Below are positions 12,369 to 24,248 of a stretch of DNA of 64,000 nt, piece by piece (the first letter of the stretch is position 1; each line of letters opens with the position of its first letter). Source of the DNA: Hypholoma sublateritium FD-334 SS-4 (taxonomy: Eukaryota; Basidiomycota; Agaricomycetes; Agaricales; Strophariaceae); contig KN817552.1 of assembly GCA_000827495.1 (NCBI GenBank), forward strand, positions 278,265-342,264, given 5' to 3'. Below the pieces are notes generated by a model that was given only the letters and a program-made list of their open reading frames with translations, ran no database searches and was not told the origin of the DNA. A program made the position numbers and the translations under genes.

Positions 12369-15221
12369 AGGGACGAGATGGGGGGATTCTTAATTTGTTC
12401 ATTGAGGTCTTCTTATATCCGCACTACTAGTAGAGTCTGATATAGATAGATGTTTCTATTTTTCCGAGTAAGAGTATCAGGCTGTGATGTTCGCTCTGTA
12501 TATCCACTTTTAGTCCTGTTGCCTCCTGTCGCCGATGCTTTCACGTCAGTGATAACTGATTAGAGCGCTTCTATGCGGCAAATTATTATCGGAGCGAGCC
12601 TGCGCGTCATCAAGTTCACTCAGAAAGCAGCTTTTGTCACCGTCCCATCAGTCGACGTTACTGCCCACACGCTAGCGAGCCGCGACACCCACCATACAGT
12701 CATTATAGTATGAGTCTGATATGTATTTGTCCTTTCTGCCTAAATTTCCGTGCCCTTTAAGCCCTCTCAACGTTTTCAACCTTCCTGCTTCAGTCCGAGG
12801 AATAATGAAACAAGGATTCTTCAGTTGATACGGAACCCTTAGGCGGTGTGCTGATCGACGGGATTGGCTACATAGATAGTCAACTCACAAGGCCGTGTAA
12901 AAGGCCAATCAATCGAAATTGTAAACACTCACCATGGCTGCTACGCTCTCCCCAAAGACAGAGAGGAAAATGCATAGAGCAAGAGCAATGCAAAAGTTCA
13001 TTATGGACAAGCCGAGATTTCAATTCGCACGTATGTTGTCTTGCAGCAGGGGCTTTTCCTGCTCCGAAGAGGAGGAGATACTGTTTGTTATATACGTGAA
13101 CGATGTGACTGTTCATCAGATCATGGTTATCTCTAATTTTATTTTTGAGTATGGAGATACCGTAGATGATCATTGACTTTGACAGTGTTGAGAATTGTTC
13201 TCCCCCACTTCGCCACTGGACCATGTGCGTAAAGTTGACTGATAACAAAGGAATAGCTTCGCGCCCGTGTTTCAGGGAAACATTTTAACTATAAGTGATT
13301 GTGATATGAATAAATACGTAGTAAATAGTATTGGATGGGCGGGCAGGCGGCGCGCGGTGGCGTGCACGTGCGATTCTGGCACTGGGACGGGGGTGGGCAG
13401 CCGGGGAGCAGAGCGCGGGCGGCGGCGGGCGTGTGCCTACGAGACGGCGGGAGATGTGCGTTCATGTGGGAGCGGGAATGGGCCCAAGGAGCCGACGAGC
13501 GCTGGTTTGCGGCGGAATGACGGGATGGCGTGTATGGGTGTTTTCTCGACGGCGTGGGAGGGCGGATCCCACGAAGCGACGGAGAGACGGGAGCCAGCGT
13601 CAGGACCCGGGTCCAGCGCTGCGACGGAGCGCGGCACCGCCGGTCCTACTGAACGAGGACATACACGGGCGCGCCGCGCAGATCCGGTCCACGGACAACG
13701 GCGCAGCAGAGACGCGCGGCGCGCGCCAGGCGCGAGTGGGCGCACGTGGCGTGGATGCGCTGGTGGCCGGGCGCACTCACTGGACGCCGCTCGTGATGAC
13801 GGAGTGTTAGATTCTAGACGTCTATGCATGAGGCTGCCTTGAGCGCTTGATCGCTGAAGCTGAAGCGCTGATATTTAGCAAACACTGACAGTACGTGGAA
13901 AAGTATCCTATACAGATAAAGCCGTAGGGCCGGCTAACGTCGGCATAGCCCGCTACCTTTCCTTATTTCCTCGCTTTTGAGGATTGCTCGAGGAAGATCA
14001 ACTTATGGTTGCCTGAAGTCAAGACCACAATCTGCCCTGTACATATATTATGTGTTTANTTCAATTNTATTTAGCGTACAAAACACCAAATCAAGTACTA
14101 CTTCCTTTAAGTAAACTGGCGCAGCCCGGGCGTACGTTAGTACGCCCGGGATGCGCACCGTTTTGGGCCTTGGCGAAGTACCTACATTACAGTAGAAGAA
14201 AATAACANTAAGTATGACCAGAATGAAAATCACACAAAGATTGAGAGGAATAGGCATCAGTGTAATAGAACTTAGAAGATTGCTGCACAGGTCTAGGCTG
14301 AATAGCGGCCTATCGGTGCATATATTCACTGGCCATCGCATGCTTATTCTAGTTTTTTATTTGGCATCGACCTACCTCATAATTAGTGCTCTACTAAGTA
14401 GTTGTCTGCTTCCCTCAGGAAGGANTTAACTGAATGCCTACACAACACCGGAGGGGCAATGAAAAATCCGATGCGTGACTGCGAGAAAAACACACCATAA
14501 AAGGAAGAATTCAAAACGCCCGCCAATTTTGAAAAGGGTCCACTCGATAAGACCCACTACCTAAGGTAGCGGGGAAAATGAGAACGAGATAAAATTGCCA
14601 TACACTGGGTCAATTCGTCAATGCGGCGGCGCCTGGAGTGGTCGAGATCAAGTATTTGGGTGGCGTTGATAAATTGGGACGCATGGGACATTTATTTATA
14701 AATGGGTGTAAGCTAGCAGGAGTTTTATGTAAATCAGACGCAGGTATGTTCGAAAGCATAATTTATCGAGCGCTGCGCAGCCTGCGCTACGGCGTGTTGT
14801 CTGAAGGCTGCTTTGCCTTGGGTTTACCTCGCAGCGAAGCTCCAGAAGACATAACATTGTGAATCATGATGTACACGTGTACGAATTAAGGTGGGACCAA
14901 TATGTGATGCTCGGGGTATTTTTACATGGATTCTACCAGTAAATGGCGCGAAAAGAAGTTCAATACACGAGTCTTCGGTAGTGCTGAATAAATACTCGAG
15001 GATAGAACCTGAGATCGTGTGAGATATCCAGCTTACGACTTGGACCGGCAGTTGAAGGATGTCATTGAGTTTACGCCGTGATCGCACTCCGCCCAACCGA
15101 AATTACACAACTTCTTGCAAATTATCAGTACAGCACCTGACTGAAAAGCGCTCCATATAAAGCCTGAAAGATTTGTTACAACGGGCAGCCCCACACCTGC
15201 ATTGAAATCGACAAACACATC
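12369..15221. other. Intergenic region with GC-rich block and ambiguous bases, no gene recognised
   Basis: No spliced gene could be assembled. Frames at 12848-13250 have no recognisable domain. From about 13330 to 13830 the composition becomes strikingly GC-rich and long open frames appear on both strands at once, which is expected from composition alone. Four N bases occur at 14060, 14067, 14208 and 14425. The promoter of the questin-oxidase-like gene must lie in the last few hundred bases. Confidence 0.4.
14125..14150. repeat. Perfect GC-rich hairpin
   Basis: CCCGGGCGTAC and its exact complement flank a GTTA loop. After one mismatched pair the pairing continues with GCGCA/TGCGC on the outside, giving a 17-nt arm. 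It lies next to ambiguous bases, so it may be part of a repeat that assembled poorly. Confidence 0.7.
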
Positions 15222-16954
15222 ATGCCTTCACACATTGCGAGCGATCTCTTTCCTGTTCCCAGTCAGCATCAAGTCCCCAACAAAGAAGTGATTTTAGCAA
15301 GACCAAGACCAGGAGTTTCTGTGTCCTCCACGACAACCTTGCGAGAGGCTCTCACGGATGATCATAAGCGCTGGCATGTGTACTTCAACGACAAGGGATT
15401 CCACAAGTAAGCAAATACTTAGCTGCTTTCGCTCTATTTTCATACCGTACTCTTTCAGCCACACGGCGCATGCTGTTCTGACTTTATGGGCTCTCGGAGC
15501 GGAGTCTTCCATCGTGAAAGCTTCCTACGACGACCATGCAACATACCAGCGCGCCGCGTGTGAATCTCCCGCACCCATCACGAGGGCAACATGGAAGGGT
15601 CATCTCGGCGATGAAATGTACGTCGCTTTCGAGTTACAATTAGATAGCCTGAAAATGCTCACAATTGGTCTTCCCAAAATACAGATATTATACTGCATAT
15701 CTGCGATTCTTTGAGGGTGAAGTGAAAACGAAGTCGGTCTCCGCTATCCTTGAGGAATACATATATTCACCTCACGCGAATTTTGTCGGAGAGCCGGGTC
15801 GGGAACCGCACATGGCTACCAGATTCCTAGAAGGGCTGCTTCACCCCATAATTCACACCGGTCTTGGGATAGAATTCGGATTGCCTGGAGTATTCGCTGA
15901 AGGTAATAGTTCATAGTCGTTTGGGGGGGGACGAAAATGCTTACTCTTGGGCGTGTGCGGTTTTCGAATCCATGATTAGGCCTCGCGCAGACTGCAGTTC
16001 ACCGAAGTGACATTAGCAAGATGGCGCCGCCTCGATGGTTCGAGACTCACGGTACTGCCGACTTGGCCTCGCAATTTACGAAGGCCGTTGGGCTCGCAGA
16101 CAAAGGACCCACTCGCGACGTGCATGCATTCAGCATTCTCGCGCGCGTCCTCAATGACCCGAAATTTCGTGGCATCAAGCAACCGCAGGTGCCTGTGCCG
16201 ATCTATTATCGGGACTTTGTTGAGGCTCACGGAGACGCCATCGCAAAATATGTTGACGAATGGACGCTCGACGGCGATCTCGATAAGAAGGTCCACGAGT
16301 TATTGTGGGTCAACGCTTTGCTCTACGGCGTGGGCGGCGCTACAAACAAGCACGATTTCAAGCCAGATTTTGTACTGTAAGTCTGTGATTAAGAGCACAG
16401 GTCGCGGGACTCACCTGAGACGTGTCTTTGAATACAGCATGCACCTCGTTACTTCATCTCTGTTCATTTCCGAGGTGTTCGTCGAGGTGTCGCGCCCCTC
16501 GCAGGTGGTGCTCTTGCGCAGCTACTTCGCCTCCAGCTTGGCGTGGTTCATAATGCGCGGGAACCCGCCCCTCGACATCGCCGCGTTCTTCGGCGACCCG
16601 CAGACCGCCCACCCGCATGCGCCTGGGCCACAGCCCAGCCCCAATGACGATGCTAAGCCGTCTGCCGCCGCGGCGGAGGCGGTGACCCCCAACGGCTGGA
16701 ACGCCATCCTCCAGTCGACGCTGGTGCACCCCGACGACCACCAGGCGAAGATCCAGCGGGCACTCAGCGAGTTTGCGATTCATTTCGGGCTCACCCCGGC
16801 TGGGACGTTCGCGGACACGGAGCTTGAGGGCGCGGAGTTCATCGACGGGTCGTTGTTCATTAGGACGGCGGGCCTGACGCTCGGCAAGATGGGGTGGGTC
16901 AGAGAGGGAGAGGCCGCGAAAGCATGGGATATGAGCGGATTCTACGTCGCATAA
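15222..16954 (+). CDS. Questin oxidase-like protein (DUF4243 type)
   Basis: Five exons can be joined in frame. Exon 1 (MPSHIASDLFPVPSQ...) ends in KGFHN. Exon 2 reads HTAHAVLTLWALGA, then SYDDHATYQRAACE and ITRATWKGHLGDE. Exon 3 has YYTAYLRFFEGEVK, LEEYIYSPHANF, FLEGLLHPIIHTGLGIEFG and GVFAEG. Exon 4 has GLAQTAVHRSDISK and PIYYRDFVEAHGD. The last exon starts MHLVTSSLFISEVFVEV and ends MSGFYVA. The HNH-x-AH.L..L.ALGA start and the HP.IH.GYG-like segment are typical of questin oxidases (GedK/AgnL-like), Baeyer-Villiger-type ring-opening enzymes of anthraquinone metabolism. No polyketide synthase lies in the window, so the substrate is unknown. The final exon is more GC-rich than the rest. Confidence 0.85.
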
Positions 16955-19900
16955 GTGGGCACCAAGACTGGACCATACGTGTGTAACTTCGGGTCCTTTG
17001 TAAATCGACTTGAATCCTTCGACAATGCACAGTTGAATTTATATCGCTACTCAACACGCAGAAGCGACCCATGACGGGAAATGTGTGATCCTTTGCGGTA
17101 TGAGATATACGATCCCTGTAATGACTCGTCAAATTTTCAGAATTCGAAAAAAGATCGAGCGCACCTTTGACTCGGACAACACATTGGCGGGATCGGGCGA
17201 GTTCCTTAGGCGGACATGGACAATGTCAGTTCATCCCGTAGCTGGTAATAGGAGAGCAAGAAAGTGCAGAGAAATTGCGCATCGGTCGTCGACGAACCGC
17301 GCCCTGGCAAATTTGCCTTTTTTCTGTACATCGCGAGAGCCTCCCATAGATGGCTAGGTGCACGCGCAGCAAGGGGAAGCAAACAGGCATAGCGGGGAGC
17401 ACGCATAGGCTGCGCGCATGTATCAACCAGCGGGAAGGCGGGAGGTACCTCGCCTGGACGCTTGTGGGCAAGGGATACCAATCTTATCGCCGCGTCCGCC
17501 CTCAATCTTGAATAGCCAGAAAGCCACACGTCGCGAACTGAGCACCCTGAAGTGCTCAGTCTAGGAAAGGGGTGGAAAATGAGAGGCATCCCTCGCTCAT
17601 CTGACGTCAACAACAAACATAGTGCGCAGACAACCGAGGATCAGGAAGTGAAATAGAGGCAGAATTCGGAAAGCAGCTGAAACGAAGTAGAAAATGAATG
17701 TCAGTATTCAAACAGGAAAGAGATGAAGGATGAAATTGCTGCACAGTGCAGACATAGAAAATAAGATGAGGGAAGACCCGACGCACCAAGCGAGTACTGG
17801 CGAGACGTGTTTGGAGGGAAAGTTCCAAAGGCGAAAACACGGCGCCGGTTGGAATCGTATGCACTCCGGTACGCGCTGCGGCGCTACCTCCGTAGGAACG
17901 GGGACAGCCAGCGATGCTGTGCGAGGAGAGACGACACTTCAGCGCCGTAGCCCGGCGAGGCGACCATGTCAACTTTTTTAAAAATGGGGAACGCACTCCC
18001 CAGACAGTTCGGGCGGAGATGCGAGTAGCTGACAACAAGGAAAAAAGACGACGTGTGTGGAGAGAAGAGTAAATTCTCGTCGCGCTGGACAGGCAAATGA
18101 AGGATACAGGAACGGGACACGGCAAGAAAGAGGAGCGTCTGAGCCCACCAGCGGCAAGCGGCATGCAACTGTGGCGCAGGTACAGCGGCGCGTTACAACA
18201 CACACCACGTGTTGGGAAGTGGCGGGGAGGGTATATGCCCACATATGCTCGCCCCTAAGCGCAACTTCGATCTGTGCCAGCCTATGCACACAACCAAAAA
18301 AATAGGAATCGTCACGAACACAAGTACAAAAAGAGATTGAGACAACGCACGTATATGTCCCACTCTGAAGTTCCTCAGTCCTGCTCGTGAGTGTAGCGCG
18401 GCAGCCATATCTCCAGTACAAGCAAACGGCCGCCCTTGGACCACGGACAACCGAGCACCAACCGAGCACAGCGTTGCGGTGGCAAGAATGTGGGAGCTAC
18501 GTCGGCGGTAAAACACACGTAGAATGCATGTCCAAAGGTGCTGATGAAATCCTGAGAGTGGTATCAATCGGACCCAGTGCAAGGAGGAGGGGCAGAAGGA
18601 TGTCGCTGAAGAGCTGGAGTCTGGTCGCGGTGATGACAACCGCAGTGTTCGGCAAGCGCTCGAAATTCCCACGTACGTTGCAGTTCGTGGGAATTTACGA
18701 GTGGCGTCGTGCACGAGTCAAGCCAAAGTCAAGCACTATGTAGTCAAGCACAAGTCGTGCGCGGCTCGCGCATTCAAGTGCAGCGCGCGAGGATTGTTAA
18801 GATAAACAATATACGTTAAGTACTAGTGCGCCATGGTCATAACATCCAGCACCCTCCAGTGAACTTGACTTTCTGCCTGAACTACGCATTGCATCAAGTA
18901 TCTACTACAGCTACTACTTATCTAGTATTCAAGTTCAATGGTAACTTGATGTTATTTCTGCTCGCTTCCAGAGAGGCCGAGAATACTGCTAAAATTGTGC
19001 CACTGCTGTCAGGGCAGACTGATGTTGGCTGCTATTTCTCGGGAATTGATTTTTCTAAATTAGAAAGCACAGTGTTCCGAATCGATGAAGAGCGGAAGTG
19101 CGATGTGCTCATCAGCTGCACGGTTCATGAGAAAATACCATCTGGATGATATTTCGACAGGTCACCCAGGCTTGGTCTATATATGCTATGTAACACGGCG
19201 TGATACAGAGCGCACCTCCATGAGTCGCAGCAACTCGCCTCACGAAGTACGGCGCTCGGGAGCGCACAGGCTCAGCCGCTCGGGGTTGAAGCAAGCATAG
19301 GGATAACGGTTTTACAGCGGTGAGAAGGACGATGTAGGTAGATTTACGGACGGATATGGGGTGTCTTGAGGAGGGCAGCATCTGGGCTTCTGCAGCGGTG
19401 CCACCGGCGGCAGATTCTGCAAGGCAAAGAGAGTATGGGAGAAAGGAGATGTACACAAACTGAATTTAGCCGACCTATAGCTCCTAACAAGGGACGAGCA
19501 ACGACGGACGGCATGGAAATGTGTTAATTGCGAAGACTGGAGCGCTATACGGAAGGAGAATATCCAGTGTTGAGTAAAACGTGGCCAGGGTGGGGCTCGC
19601 TGCTTACTTTGGGGCTTTGAACATGGATTACACTAGCCACGACTGTCGGTTGACTGATTCGTCGATGCGGAAGACGAGCCCGCAGTTGCATACTCCGGAG
19701 GCAAGCCAAGCGCCTGAGCCGCTTCCATAGTACTTGCCCCCTTGGCTTTCGTAGCAAGGCATCGTTTTATGGTGACAGATAACAGAGCCTCACGATTCAG
19801 AGAGAGTGCAGTCTTGGGATGATGGCTGGGAGTGTCGGAGTAAATCAGATATCAGCACCGCGGGATGTACAGGAGAGAATGATGAGGATGGATACAGGAA

Positions 19901-20576
19901 AATGCTGTAAATTATGCCTTAACGTGAGCGCTGTCTGCTTTTGGAGGCATGGAGATGCTTACTGTGGCATTTTGGTGGAATTCTCAACACAATCAACACT
20001 CAGCGCCCGCTCAGCGCTCAGCGCCGAAGAGTCCATCACGCTGGTGATCGACGCAGTGGTCTCCAGGGACCAGTAGAAACCGACGGAGGCCACTTGGCCC
20101 AAAATAACTCCATCTTGGACGTCGAGCGAGACATGGACGAAATTATTGAATACGATAAGAGCGGAGACGGGCGTCGGGGATCTATTCCGACTCCAAGTCA
20201 GAAGCTGATATGCATTGGGACGTGACCTGGACCGCAATGCGCAGCTGCCAAGCAGCTGTAGCCTGTGGCGTGCACATTGCAACTTCAAGCGCAGCCCGAG
20301 ATCAAGCTTCTGGGCTCAAGCTCAAGCCCTATTAATAAATACTTTCAATCTACTAATTTGTTGCTTATTCGCCTTGTATTGGGCGCTGTTATAGATAGAT
20401 GTAACATCCATTTTCTGACTCCCTGCTCATGCGGCCGCGTGATAATCAGAATGTTGAAAGTTGATCATCTTCGATTCATCGAAGAATGGCATTAGGCCCC
20501 TCCTGGGCTCTTCGGAAATAAAGCGTCAGTATAATACTAGCAGAAACGGCGCAGCTTATCTCAATTGCGTTTTCAA
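16955..20576. other. Long stretch without recognisable genes
   Basis: About 3.6 kb. Open frames on the minus strand at 17607-18242 and 17978-18714 translate to Ser/Arg/Cys-rich sequence without domain-like features and overlap one another in different frames. No intron-exon pattern, tRNA-like fold or terminal repeat was recognised. A short GC-rich duplicated motif (cagcgcccgctcagcgctcagcgcc) lies near 20000-20025. Confidence 0.4.
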
Positions 20577-21576
20577 ATGGACACGTATGTCTCGCTGCCA
20601 CAAGATGAGGCTGAGAGTCTTCACGCCCTCAATATACCAGGACCCGAGCAGCAAGGTATTCGTGAAGTACATTACAATATTACTCATCTGAACCTACCAT
20701 AAATGTTACAGATGCAAAGCTTACACGACGACGCTCCGCGCTTCTGCTCTGGCTGACAGGGCTTATATTTTTTTGCACCGTACTTGATATCTTGACCATT
20801 GCATATCTCGGGAACACCCTCAGTATATACAAGTCTTTGGATACCAATCCCATAGACGAGCTCCCATTTCTCAGTTCATATTCTCACCTCGATGACATAT
20901 ACAAGGAGAAAAAGATAAAGGCTACCCCACGAGGCCCCGTCATGCAGCTGCCTTACTCTTTGACCCAGGTTGATTCCTCCGCACCAGATCATACTCAGGA
21001 GCCATATCCCGACCAATTGAAATCAAAAACATCAGGCATGATCCCGTACAATGAAAGGCGTACCATCGTCACCAGTAAGGTATGTACAGGCAGAGAATTC
21101 TCAGTACAAATTAATTACTTTTTTTTTTGCAGATATCAACCATTGCTGAATTCTTCGCAGCGGACTATGGCATGGAAAATTGCAGCATCACCCTCACTAT
21201 ACCTTCAATATCCGATGAATCTTTGAATATCCACGAAGACGCCATTTTTGATATCTGGGCCCTCAAATCGGACCGTACAATTGACATCAGGCGCCTGAAC
21301 TGGAACTCAAAGCCACAACGTGGAACACATCTTGGAACATTCTCTGCGCGCGGTCGCTCCACGCAACGGACTCCTACATACACATGTCTATCGGGAACTT
21401 ACCAGCACATCGAAATGTCCTGTAGACAGGGTCCTTGTCACATGCATATCCTAGCCTCCGGACAGAAAGATTTCTCTGGTACGTTGCACTATACTTCCAA
21501 TTCAGAGTCTAAGAGCCCGAAAAGCGAGCTGATAATGAACAAAGGATTATATATGACACAGTATCAAACAATCTAA
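20577..21576 (+). CDS. Type II single-pass membrane protein, hypothetical
   Basis: The first exon (MDTYVSLPQDEAESLHALN...) ends at GPEQQ and splices through a 50-60 nt intron to LTRRRSALLLWLTGLIFFC, a positively charged stop-transfer signal followed by one transmembrane helix. The next exon ends ERRTIVTSK. It joins ISTIAEFFAADYGMENCSIT, a beta-rich stretch with IFDIWALKSDRTIDIRRL, and the Cys-containing CLSGTYQHIEMSCRQGPC. A last intron of 66 nt, which happens to be open, most likely separates KDFSG from a short LYMTQYQTI end. The layout resembles a family of agaricomycete hypothetical membrane proteins. Function unknown. Confidence 0.72.
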
Positions 21577-22212
21577 AGAATCACCATAATCAAGAGAATA
21601 TTCTGTAGATTTTAGCAGTAGTGGTACACTGGCATACTGTGAAATGACACCGTCATCGCCGACTTTCTGTTTTTGCGAATCACAATCAAAATCATTGAAG
21701 TGATGAGGTACCAACAACATTAATATTTCTATGTTACGGTGGTGTGCTATTTTGTGCCGATCCATCTGTTCAAGTTATGCAGCTCTTAGCAGTCTTCGAC
21801 TCAAAAGCTGATAATGATACTGAATGATGTCCTGGATAAGATACTATCCCAATGAAGACGGTGGGTGCATGTGCGAATAATGTTAATATAGTAGAAAGTG
21901 TACTAGTCTCGGGTTTCACGGGATCGGTTGACGGTTGTAAAAGAAAATATGATAAAGCGCTACTTTAGAATCAAATCGGATGATTAGAAAGACTATGTAC
22001 ATCATGTGTGAGATTGCGATCGAAGCACTGTTATGGCTGTTTAATATTTAAAAAATTAGAGATGCATCTGGAGCAATTGATACGATTCAGAATACCAGTA
22101 CTATGATACTATCAAGTTTATGAGACATAAACTGAGCGGCCTTGCACCAAACTTTCCAAATTTCCCTCTAGTACACATTTGTAAAGGCATCCCCAACGCC
22201 TTCATCACCATA
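21577..22212. other. Intergenic, nothing recognised
   Basis: AT-rich DNA between the membrane-protein gene and the UstYa-like gene. It should hold the UstYa-like promoter. Confidence 0.4.
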
Positions 22213-22644
22213 ATGCCCCCAAATATACTTGTTCTGGCGCTTTCACTACTCTTTTCAATCTCTGTATTACACTCTATCGACGTACAGAGAAATGTCCGCC
22301 AAAAGCTTTCTCAAGTCCCGTATGCATACCACATTGGCGTACAAGGTATACCGCCCCTAATACCTGTCTTCCACTATACTGACCAATCATTTAGGAGTAG
22401 AGCCCATGGCTCTACCAGCCACGACAGGCCATGTCCTGCTGCGAACCATTGATATAACTACACGGTACAATAGCACCACGCCCGAGGCCATTGACGAATG
22501 GATGGCCATTTTTCCTCCAGGCGCTGGCAGCTATCGTCTTCAAACACTCAATTCAAGTGAACCCAACCGTGCAGTGTTCGTCGCGATGTATCACGAGATG
22601 CACTGCATCCAGACATTTGCAAATGCACTTGTCAGAAACCATAA
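22213..22644 (+). pseudogene. UstYa/DUF3328-like oxidase, 5' part interrupted by the giant element
   Basis: Exon 1 (22213-22345) starts MPPNILVLALSLLFSISV, a signal anchor, and reads to HIGVQ. A 49-nt intron leads to exon 2 (22395 onward) with VEPMALPATTGHVLL, then DEWMAIFPPGAGSY and the first HxxHC motif (MYHEMHC). UstYa-family oxidases carry two HxxHC motifs and act in ribosomally made peptide metabolite pathways; substrate here unknown. An alternative upstream ATG at 22120 adds a less family-like leader. At 22645 the reading frame runs into the terminal repeat of the element and meets a stop near 22666. The rest of the gene is at 62394-62607. No precursor-peptide gene is visible nearby. 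Confidence 0.85.
22642..22644. repeat. Target-site duplication, left copy (TAA)
   Basis: TAA directly abuts the CACACCGGCGG start of the element. The same TAA follows the other end at 62391. Deleting the element plus one TAA would leave the UstYa-like reading frame continuous, which supports these exact borders. Confidence 0.85.
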
Positions 22645-23404
22645 CACACCGGCGGCTCTTGAGTAAAAATGAGGTTTTTACATGTAATTTTTAGGATCAT
22701 ATATATTTGAACTGCCGACCGACATAAAAAGGAATAAAATATTTCAAATAGAAATGAAACTCATTAAGACATTTTTATAACTATTACAAATTAAACATAA
22801 AATGCGCTTTCTATATCAAATGTAAATATATTTTCTAAGGCGTTCGGCAGTTGATATATAAAAGACGAGAGAAATGAACTTTACATATCAAATAAAAATC
22901 TCCCTGTAAAAGGTCTTTCTAATTATAATCAAAAAGGGCCCGTAAATTTTATTTATATTTCAATTGTAAATCAAGCTAAAAATTTCCCTTATATTATCCC
23001 AAATATTTCTTATAGAAATATAATTTACATTGTGTCGCCCACTNGTCGCCCACTTGTCGCCCGCAACTCNCCCGGCCGAACGCCCGCCGACCGCCCGCTC
23101 ACGGTTCCCGCACCGCCCACCCACGGCACGTGATAATATAGGTAAGCACATGTGCTCGGCAGTGCGCTAGTGGGCGCTTCCTCGGCTGCGTGCAGGTGGG
23201 CGCCCTGCACCCGGCGGTCCGGGGTGTCTGCGCAAGCCGAGTGGCACGATCTTCGTGCTCGCGCTCTCGATTGGTGAGTTCTTCATTTGTGAATCTCAAT
23301 CAACTACGGGAGCTGATGCCTCGTCCATCAACTTTACAGGAAGTGTATACTATCTAATACATAGGCTCCGGATGCGTGGACGACATCGTTAATCGGCATA
23401 TTCT
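22645..23404 (+). repeat. Left terminal inverted repeat (760 bp)
   Basis: Positions here and in the right repeat sum to 85035 at every point compared, with no insertion or deletion. The match stops after GGCATATTCT at 23404. The outer 400 bases are AT-rich; the inner part is GC-rich with three near-copies of an 11-bp unit (gtcgcccactt) around 23034-23069. AACTGCCGA occurs twice in opposite orientation, near 22710 and 22850. N bases at 23044 and 23070 are mirrored in the other repeat. Short open frames here are probably not genes. Confidence 0.92.
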
Positions 23405-23867
23405 CGCGAACCTTCGAAGTTCATCCTCCCGACCAATTCCTCCATCCGATTCCTCCACTCGTAACCGGCACATTCGGGCGCATCACATCGCCACCGCCGT
23501 TGGGCTGCGCACACGTTGTCTACAATTCCGAGATGTCTACAAGGTATGTACTTGTCCCAGCGGGTGTCAAGCTCGCCAAAAAGGTCACACAAGGTACGTA
23601 CCATCGTGTCCTCATGTCGAATTCCCTTGACGACTTCGGGAGAACAAGCAGCTCTCGCGAGATCAAGCCACCAGCGCAGCGCCTATCTCGGGCCACGACG
23701 TCAATCCACCACAAGACGCCATCGCGGAGCCATCAGCGCCGGCGCACACCCATGACACAGCGCTGACTCCACCCTCAGCCCCGCTAGCTCGATAAACCGC
23801 CTACGACACTCCCCTAGCACAACAAGCCCGCAGAGGCGCACACCTGTAGGTTGGAGAAGGGCACAAA

Positions 23868-24248
23868 TAGCACGAGCAGCATGTAGCGCACGGTTGAGAC
23901 GTCCCCGCTGCTGCAGCATCGCATCGCGCATGGCGGAGATCAGCGCAGCGATCCTCGCACGCGACTTCGAGGCCTTCGCGCGTATACGATGGCGGACTCG
24001 AACCAGTTCCACGACTTCGCGCTGGACACGGAGCCGCCGATCTTCTACATAAACGACGTCTCGCGCATGATCGTCGTGCTCGTCGTCGAGGCCAAGATCC
24101 CAAAGGGTTTCAATGAGGCGGTGGCGAAGCTCTTCGAGGTCGGTGTGGTCAAGGGTTGATCCACACCCGTGTGGGTGAAGTACCCAGGAAGCTCAACAAC
24201 GAGGAGGGCCTGATTGCGGCCACCAATCTGCCGAAGACGTTAGCGTGA
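23868..24248 (+). pseudogene. MVD1: Mevalonate diphosphate decarboxylase (ERG19/MVD1) 3' fragment
   Basis: Pieces of the C-terminal half of the enzyme appear in order across shifting frames: RTVETSPLLQHRI, MAEISAAILARDFEAFARI, MADSNQFH followed by LDTEPPIFYINDVSR, PKGFNEAVAKLFEVGVVKG, and LIHTRVGEVPRKL to a TGA at 24246-24248. The codon expected to be Gln just before RTVETSP is TAG. A one-base deletion separates the ARI and MADSN blocks. The segment that should hold the YT.DAGPN active-site Asp is missing. The enzyme makes isopentenyl diphosphate for sterols; this copy cannot. It is GC-rich relative to its surroundings, as expected for a transplanted piece of a highly expressed gene. The functional gene should be elsewhere in the genome. 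Confidence 0.82.

Noticed and set aside
13331..13829. Long GC-rich frames as protein genes
   Set aside because: Frames are open on both strands and overlap one another, as expected from composition; no motif or intron signal.
17607..18714. Minus-strand frames as a gene
   Set aside because: Low-complexity translation in three overlapping frames, with no domain and no splice pattern.
23099..23299. 66-residue frame in each terminal repeat as a gene
   Set aside because: It lies in the TIR, is present in both ends by symmetry, overlaps other frames and N bases, and has no domain.
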